A DNA stretch of 64,000 bases from Cryptomeria japonica (Eukaryota; Streptophyta; Pinopsida; Cupressales; Cupressaceae): contig NC_081413.1 of NCBI RefSeq assembly GCF_030272615.1, positions 329,122,802 through 329,186,801 on the forward strand. The letters run 5' to 3'. A program made the position numbers and the translations under genes. Positions 57,176 through 64,000 of this stretch are shown in pieces. Below the pieces are notes generated by a model, which did not search any database, was not told the DNA's origin, and saw nothing but the letters and a program-made list of their open reading frames with translations. Numbering within the stretch: the first letter of the stretch is position 1; every line of letters begins with the position of its first letter.

Positions 57176-58431
57176 GTTGTTATGCCCTGCATACCTACCC
57201 CTATTAGTTTCCTTGTCTTGAAAATATGGGTCCCTCTTTTGCTTTTTGTAGCTTTTTTTTTAGTTTCTCCCTGGATACCTAGAATCCCAGAGTCCTGAGG
57301 AGTCCTTTGTTTGTTTTTGAAGTCCTACCCTGGAACCCCGGAACTTTGGAGTCCCGAAGTAGGCATTTGTTATGTTTGTTTTGACCCCGGAACCCTAGAG
57401 TTCCGAGGTAGGTTTTTTGTTTGCTATGTTTGTTACGACCCCAGAACCCCAAAGTCTCGAAGTTGTGTTGTCTTGGCAACCCTGAAACCCTGGAACCCCA
57501 GAGTCACGAGGTTGTTTTGCTTGCTTTCCCTTTTTTACCTCGGAACCTCGGAGCCTTGGAGTCCTGAGGTTTGTTGGTGTTTTTGGCTTTCACCCTGGAA
57601 CCCCGGAGTCCTGAGGTGAGTTTTGTTTTCTTTTTGTTTGCCACCTCGGAAGTTTGGAACCTCGGACTCCCGAGGTCTTGTTTACGGTGACCGTACAAAT
57701 GAAGTTTTGGGGGGTATAAATAAGAGGAATGAACTTTTTTAAGTTCATTTGTGCACTCAAGTTTTTCAAACCTTCTAGTTGAGATCTCCCGACTTCGCGT
57801 CTCCGTGTTGCTAGGTTCTCACATGTTTTCTCCCACCAGGTTGGTAGATTTTTCTCCTTCCTTGTGTTTTTGTGTTTAGATCTTTTAGTTTTTAGCTTAG
57901 ATTTTTCTTTTCACTTTCCTCGTTTTGTGTGTCTTGTTCTTTTTGTGTACCCTAGTTTTGCCCAACCTCGGAATCTCAGACCCTCGAAGTTCCAAGCTTG
58001 GTAGTTCTCATGAACCCAGGAACCTCGAAGTTCCAGATCATCTCAAAAACCTATGAGTGAATTACCCAGAACCTCGAAACCCCGGAGTCCGGGAGTTCCG
58101 AACATCTTTTTGGCACTTGATTGAACTACCCCGGGACTCCGAAACCCTGAAGTCCCGAAGTTAGCTTTTCCTATTCACCTTGGAACCCCGAAGTTAGGAA
58201 CTCCATTTGTTTTATCTACCCCGGAACCATGGACCCCCAAAGTTTCAGACTTAGTTTTTCAAGCCTATGCTAACCTTGAAACCCCAAAGTTTCGAAGTTA
58301 GTTGTTTTAAAAGGAAGTTGTTCACCTCGGGACCCTGGAACCCCGGAGTCCTGAAGTGGATGAGGTTATTGATATTTTTTAGTATGCAATGGGCTAATTT
58401 GTGATTCTTTCTTGCAGATCAGAGAATTTAG
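57176..58431 (+). promoter_or_regulatory. LTR-like promoter and leader with CGGAAC hairpin repeats
   Basis: From about 57284 to 58360 there are roughly 16 units of the form acctcggaaccccggagt..ccgaggt, spaced 50-90 bp. Most units are short inverted repeats (CCYCGGAAC ... GTTCCGAGG). A strong TATA box (tataaataag, 57715-57724) sits in the middle with the unit array on both sides. A T-rich tract and cag just before 58418 look like a splice acceptor leading to the ORF ATG at 58432. The start near 57176 (tgttatgccctg) could be the LTR terminus. Probably U3 and leader of a Tat/Ogre-like element. Confidence 0.45.
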
Positions 58432-61400
58432 ATGGACTTAACCTCCAACAAGAGAGGCAAAGAGTTGGAGAAGCTTCCTATAACCATGAAATATCAATAT
58501 CAAGGGTAGGTCTATGTTTCAAAGTTGGATGACCAAATTAAATAGGTGATAGATACAGAGGTGGGGCATATAGAGCTAGAAGACATCAAAACATAATTGA
58601 ACCGACCAAGGCATGAGGCCCCGCTGAGGAGAATTAAGAGATCAGGTCTGGTGGAGGCAACCATTTTCCCGCAATCAGTCCAAGACCCTGAATTCATTAT
58701 GACTGTTGTACAGTTCTATAATGCAGATACAAGAAAGTGCACAAATGATCAGGGTAGAACTGTAATTGATTTATCAACAGATATGCTAGGATTTGCGTTT
58801 GGCATCCCTGCGAGGGATGAAGTACTCCCGACTATCGAAGAAGAAGTCGTCGGAGTATGGAATAACAATATTGCTTCAAACAAGAGGCACATGAATGAGA
58901 ACTGGTTGGAAGAGGACAGGAAGACAAGGCTAAAGGCCACAGACATTTTGAGGGAAGATTTCAAGGAGCCTCAATGAGACTTAATCATCATGCTGAGCAA
59001 TGTCTTTGGCAAGCCAGATTTTCGGCACTTCCACCCTTGGATGTTCCATTTTATGACAACCATACTAATAAGGAAACAATACTTTGACTGGGCTCAAATT
59101 CTTTCTGACAACATACATAAGCAGATGAAGGAGGTGCATCAAACGAATAAATTCTTCTTTACCTCCTATGTTATTTGGGTGGCTGCTCGAGCAGGTAAAT
59201 TCCCAGGATTGCAAATAGAAGGCCAACTAGGCGATGAGGAAGGGAAAAATAAGGTGTGGGAGTATTACTCAAAAATCCCTCTAAACAACACAAATGCATA
59301 TTTTAAAAGAATAAACGATGCCTTCCTTTTCCCTGTTATCATTAAACTCACATGTGATACAAGTTATAGGATAAGCCCAAAAGCAATGGCAATCATCAAA
59401 GAATAGGCATGTTGGTTCATTCAGAACCAACACTCTACATATATATCCTATGTTGTTGCCGCGATACTGCAATGATCACATTATTTTGTTAGAATATGTA
59501 AGGCGGATGCTTGGCCTTCAATCCCTTTTGTCTTAAAGACACAAGGCAGGTATAGATTTCTCAGTTTCTATTGGTTATTTCTCTTGTTCAAAGATTCAGG
59601 TAGCAAAGACATTAGAGCAGGAACTTTAGGATCTAAGTCTTAAGGAATTTAATTATGCAAGGGAGTACTATGATCCCTATGGCAAGCTAAAACAAATCAT
59701 GCCAAAAGCATATGAGGGGCACAAGCCTAGATTGGAGGATTTTTGGGCAAACCTCCAAGACAATTTTGAGGTTATAGAAAAGAATTATTGTAGGCTGTCA
59801 GTACCTCAGATTAGAAATTTTGAAATAGAGACCAATCTCCCCAAAGAACTAAGGGATGATGGTGAATTATTGGATTTTATATATAAAGAGCAAGAAATTG
59901 ACAAGAAGCCTCTCTCTCCCATAAGGTGGTCGACACAGGAAGATACAAATATAGATAGAATAACTCAAACTATTGTAGATAGAACTAGACAATGGCTAAG
60001 CTTGAGGGCTAGGCCAAGCGCTTCGAAAGGAAAGGAAAAGGAATCTACTTCAGGTGTTCCCGAGTCAAGGGGTTATAAGGAATACGCCCATAAGACAAGG
60101 TCTAGCTCTCGAAAGAACACATCAACTGACCCAGATGAAGCTACTGAACCCGAAGAGAAGACTGAGGAATTGTTGAAGAAAGTCGAGGAACAAATGAGGA
60201 GACCTAAACTTTTGAAAAAGGTTGCATATTTTTGAGTAAGAGAAGGGCTGGGAGCCGTGGCACTGGTAGAGGTACTTCTTGTCAGGGCTGCAATTGGACA
60301 AACGCCAGGAGAGGGCACTCAGGAGGAAGATGAGCAAGGGAAAGTAGATGAAAGTGCACAACCTCCTCCTCTTGATACGACAAGTGCACGCACTTAGCCT
60401 CCGTCTACCGCCGCAACACAAGCTCCAATTTTGATATTAGCTGCTATTGCCTCTATGCCACCACCAACTGATACAACAACAGTGCATCCTATGACAAGGG
60501 TGTTAAGACCTACCACAGAAACAGTAAGTGTCTATAACATCAAATCAGACTTTGACCAAGAGGATGAACAACCTATGGTACAACAACCACTCGGAGGAGA
60601 GAAGGGGTGAAATGAGGTTGGAGATTCACAAGAAAAAAGGTTGGTCTTAACTCCACAGGACCAAGAAGATTTACTGGAGATAGCCATTGAGTAAGGTATG
60701 AATGAAATGGATAAAGATGGCAGGATATTTGAAGAAGAGGTCAGTGATAAGTTAGGAGAGTTACATAAGCAACAACAATTGAATGTTGATACTGCTCTCC
60801 AAGCTAGCCTAGCCTGTCCAATTGCTTCACCTCAGGAACCTAAGCATATATAAGAAGATGAGAAAGATGAAGTAGAAGAGCAGTCAAACGTGCACATAGT
60901 GACCGTTAACATCGTGCCTCACAAAGGTGATAAAGGTAAGGATGTGCCACAACGGTTGAATTTCACCTTCGAGAAAAAGAAAAGGAAAGTAGTGCTACCA
61001 AAAGTTACACTACAACAGACAATCACTAATGAACCAAGGAAAACTAAGAAGGTCAAGACCGTACATCATTTAGCAAGAACAGGTTTTGGTGAGGTGATTG
61101 CGGATATAGCAGTTCCTGTGCTGGTAGAAGGTTAAAGCTCTTCAAAGTACCAAGTGTCACAGGTGAAACTAGGTAAGAAGACTAAGTGGGGGGAATTAGA
61201 TACCTTGGAATTGGCTATGAGTGTCATCAGGGGGCGGATGGAAAAAGAATACACCTCCCATTCAGAGGTCAAAGCACAACTGGAGCAATACAAGCATTTG
61301 TTGGTAGAGATGGGCAAGCCTTTGGATACTTGTATAAATGATAATTTACCTTCAACCTCATCACTCCCAGAGGGAGATGTAAAAGCATTGGTTGAGGTAA

Positions 61401-62095
61401 GACAGGTGGCCGCCATGACAAAGTCATGGGCACAAATAAATGCATCTAAAATTGGACTATTTTTACAAAATACCATGAGGGAATATAAGAAGGCTATGCA
61501 AGTTGGAGGAACGTTAGCTTCTTTCTCTCAACAGTGGGAGCAGAAGCTCAACACTTTTAGCAAGCAGTTTCGGGTCATGAATAAAGTTTTGAGTCTTGGC
61601 AAAGAAGAAATAATAAAGGAGGACCTCTTGGATGGAGACAACTGTAAAAATTTGCAATCTTACACATACATTTTGGAGTTGAAGATGGAAATGCTTTAAC
61701 AGTATGTGAAGGATATAACAGATATCTGGTGTCCCCTCCTCAAAATAGTGGAAAAGTACGAGAATTTTGTAGGACAATTATTAGGAGTTTTTGGGCTTGG
61801 AATAACCAATGCGGAAGCTATGAAGGAAGATCAGGTACTCCGCCAGTGGGATGCGTATGAGGGACAACATTTTGTACCTCCGACTCAATTTAGTGTTTCC
61901 TTAATGGATAGATATACATATTTGATAACCCAGTGCCAACAGGCTACAAAGACAATAGAGGATTTGGAAAGTGAAAGAAAGAATGCAGAGGAAATTTTAG
62001 AAAAGTACAAATTCAAAATCAAGCATGTTGTTGATCCTCTTGCCGAGGTGATTGCATGTATCATTAGCAATTATAAAACTGATAAAAAGAAGTAA
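58432..62095 (+). pseudogene. large pre-gag ORF of a Tat/Ogre-like element
   Basis: A 3.7-kb coding region starting MDLTSNKRGKELEKL. The first part (to ~59400) is a helical globular domain (FGKPDFRHFHPWMFHFMTT, FFFTSYVIWVAARAGKFPG) resembling the plant-transposon accessory domains found upstream of gag in Tat/Ogre Ty3/gypsy elements. Then comes a charged, Ser/Glu/Lys-rich region (59699-60235), a basic motif KKKRKV (60974-60991), and a coiled-coil-like C-terminal part (61154-62095; SERKNAEEILEKYKFKIKH). Ogre-type elements are known to carry an ORF before gag. Fossil, broken in about ten places. Function unknown. Confidence 0.5.
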
Positions 62096-63385
62096 AAGAT
62101 AAATGTATAGTTGCTTATTATAGCAGGACTTTTAAAAGGAGTTTTTGCATGACCTCCCCACTGGGGCTTCAACTACGCTTCCAAATAACGTTTCGATTTT
62201 GGGCAAAATTCTGCATGACTACGAAAGCTTGGCTCATGCAACATGGTCTTCGTAGTGCTCACCCAACCTCCATTTTGTAGTAGTTAACTGGAGTATAGAG
62301 GCAAAGACATGCAAGTCAACTGCGACTCCTAGCTTTTGAGTTCTTAATTTAGATTAGGTTTATTTCCTAGAAAGTAGGGCAGAAAACTCTATAAATTGAG
62401 GAGTTTGATTCATTTGTAAGGGTCCACAAATTGATTATTTGAGAGCCACTTAGAAATTTTAGATTTTTTTTGCAGATTGTTATGAACTTGAGTTATTTTT
62501 GTGATATATTCTTTGAAATTAATACAAGAATCACCTTATAGATTGCCCGATCTATGCATATGCTCTACTAGTTCGTTCTTTGCAATCTGGTAATGTCTAT
62601 TGTTTGAAATCAACAACTTGTTCTGATCTTCTGTTATTACTTTATGAATCATACTGCGCACGTAAGTGGTGTATGAGAATTACTGGGAGACAATATTGTG
62701 GTGATATTATTTCCATGGGTCTGTGAGGTTGCTGACTTTGCAGGTTTACTGGAGGTCCATTATTGAATGCTGATTTGGATAATATTTGATGATTTTTGGA
62801 TTGCAGGGTACTAAATAAGTAGTTCATTAAGTTGGTATTGAATTGGTTTCATTGTTATTTTCTTGTTTCCATATCTTTTGCAATTTATTTCTAGAAGAAT
62901 TTTAAACCATAAAATACAAAAAAGAAGAAGTTAAATTATTAAGTTATTGGGATTTAGTTTCAATGAGCAGGCCCCTTAATAGGTACAAATGCATCAACCA
63001 TTGAGTTGCCCATCACCGTCGAGACTCGACTATAGAGACCTTGGTGTGATCAGTTCCCCAGAACTTATTGCTTTTTAGGAGAGGTGGTGAGTGTTCACAT
63101 TGACTACCTAACTGTTGGTGAGTGCGTAAAAAACAATTGTCAATAGAAATTGGCACTAGAAGGAGGGCCAAGATACTAATCCCCTCAACACACAATCCCA
63201 TGGTCACACTATGACTTGATATGGTATTCATAGAGATAGAATTTTACCATTCATGCAATCCTACTCTTCCACAACTGAGAAATTGAGGTATTAAGCTGTA
63301 TCGTATATCGTCTTTTTCCTCGGAAAGGTTTTATAGCGTTCTTAGGAATAATTCTTCTCCTTCAGACTTAGTAGAGCTAGGCCCT
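62096..63385 (+). promoter_or_regulatory. non-coding stretch with LTR-like promoter before gag
   Basis: No ORF. A TATA-like tataaattg at 62390-62398 is followed by T-rich DNA and aataca/aat-rich sequence as in an LTR R-U5 region. It is either the spacer between pre-gag ORF and gag, or the 5' LTR of a separate element that owns the gag at 63386. No primer site was identified, so I cannot decide. Confidence 0.35.
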
Positions 63386-64000
63386 GTGGCTAGGAAGAAA
63401 ATAAATAAAGCTAAGGAACAACCTTCAACATCCTCTCCAGCACAGTCATCCATACCCAACATAGAAGATCAACTGATTCCTAGTCCTCAGCTCATCGCTG
63501 CACCTTTTGTTGCTCAACGTCCACCATCACCACCTGCAATGGCCTACTTTAGCCAAGACCAAACGCCATTAGGAACTATACCAGGGGGTATACATGACCT
63601 CCCTAGAAATCTAGATAAATTTTGCTATAAATTCTACTATTTGGGGGCTAGGACGGCTGATGAGCATATTGAAGCATCAAAGATGTAGTCGTTCATAACA
63701 AAATTGAACACCAATATGTGGTATGTAGGCTCTTCCCATATTCCCTTGGGGAGAATGAATATAATTGATATTTGACTCTACCAGCAAATTCCATTACTGA
63801 CTGGGATGTTTTGGAGAAAGCTTTAATTGATCAATTCCGAGTGTATGTTGATCCCGGAACATTGTACCATCAATTTGCCTCTCTTAAGAAGTCACCAAAT
63901 GAACCTCTGACAACTTTTAATACCAGCTTTCAAAGGGCATATACGAGGTTACATGCTCCTTACCAGGTAGCGACCAACATAGCAATTGACTCATATCTAA
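63386..64000 (+). pseudogene. Ty3/gypsy gag, 5' part (runs off window)
   Basis: Starts MARKKINKAKEQPSTSS with a Pro/Ser-rich N-terminus; the capsid-like Retrotrans_gag core is readable at 63780-63990 (DWDVLEKALIDQFRVY, LYHQFASLKKSPNEPLTTF, FQRAYTRLHAPYQ). The pattern is typical of Tat/Athila-type Ty3/gypsy gag. Broken in at least one place; continues beyond the window. Confidence 0.75.

Noticed and set aside
57311-57619. Pro/Cys-rich ORFs on both strands
   Set aside because: They are frames through the CGGAAC repeat array with no independent coding signal.
58432-62095. A host gene with introns
   Set aside because: Its position between an LTR-like promoter and a Ty3/gypsy gag, its decay, and its similarity in layout to other element-borne ORFs favour a retroelement pre-gag ORF.

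Overview
The window looks like intergenic DNA from a large, repeat-rich seed-plant genome. A gymnosperm (conifer-like) origin is my best guess. The reasons are one convincing host gene in 64 kb, nested LTR retrotransposons, plant L1-type LINEs with RNase H, a Tekay-like chromovirus with an initiator-Met tRNA primer site, and a plant-only BIG GRAIN 1-like gene. The species guess is inference; the plant origin is solid.

Layout. 1-6112: 3' parts of two related Copia/SIRE-like LTR elements that carry gag-like and accessory coding sequence but no visible pol. 6125-16180: a Ty3/gypsy chromovirus sitting inside the 3' LTR of the second SIRE-like element, whose LTR resumes at 16181-17125. Its body reads opposite to its outer ends, its two LTRs meet tail to tail as a ~1.05 kb-arm palindrome, and its leader holds a 120-codon ORF that begins like the histone H3 tail. 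18882-25094: LINE-1, bounded by a perfect 16-bp target-site duplication (TSD). 25.1-40.5 kb: AT-rich intergenic DNA with a 5S rRNA-derived fragment, minisatellites, a SINE relic, a LINE ORF1 relic, a short antisense Copia-type LTR with primer site, and long TA/GA microsatellites. 40.57-42.09 kb: the host gene, a single-exon BIG GRAIN 1-like auxin-pathway gene with TATA box, AuxRE-like hexamers and a minisatellite in its presumed 5'UTR. 43.5-45.1 kb: a ~250-bp tandem repeat split by a solo LTR. 45601-55299: LINE-2, bounded by a 14-bp TSD, carrying a third coding region after RNase H and a nested solo LTR with perfect 5-bp TSD. 55959-56135: an antisense tRNA-type SINE with a 10-bp TSD. 57.2-64.0 kb: a Tat/Ogre-like Ty3/gypsy region with a hairpin-repeat promoter zone, a large pre-gag ORF and the start of gag.

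How it fits together. Insertions are layered: chromovirus in SIRE-like LTR, solo LTR in LINE-2, solo LTR in a tandem array. The most interesting points are (1) the H3-tail mimic in a chromovirus whose own integrase carries a chromodomain; (2) LINE-2, where TSDs enclose an extra mobile-domain-like, basic, coiled-coil ORF; (3) the same three-part architecture (globular part, basic/NLS-like linker, coiled coil) in accessory ORFs of a Copia-like, a LINE and a Tat-like element; and (4) an LTR palindrome with facing promoters, a natural candidate for double-stranded RNA. Nonsense codons in LINE-1 are mostly TAG, as expected from C-to-T decay at CHG-methylated sites. Family assignments come from motif reading by eye; no database search was possible.
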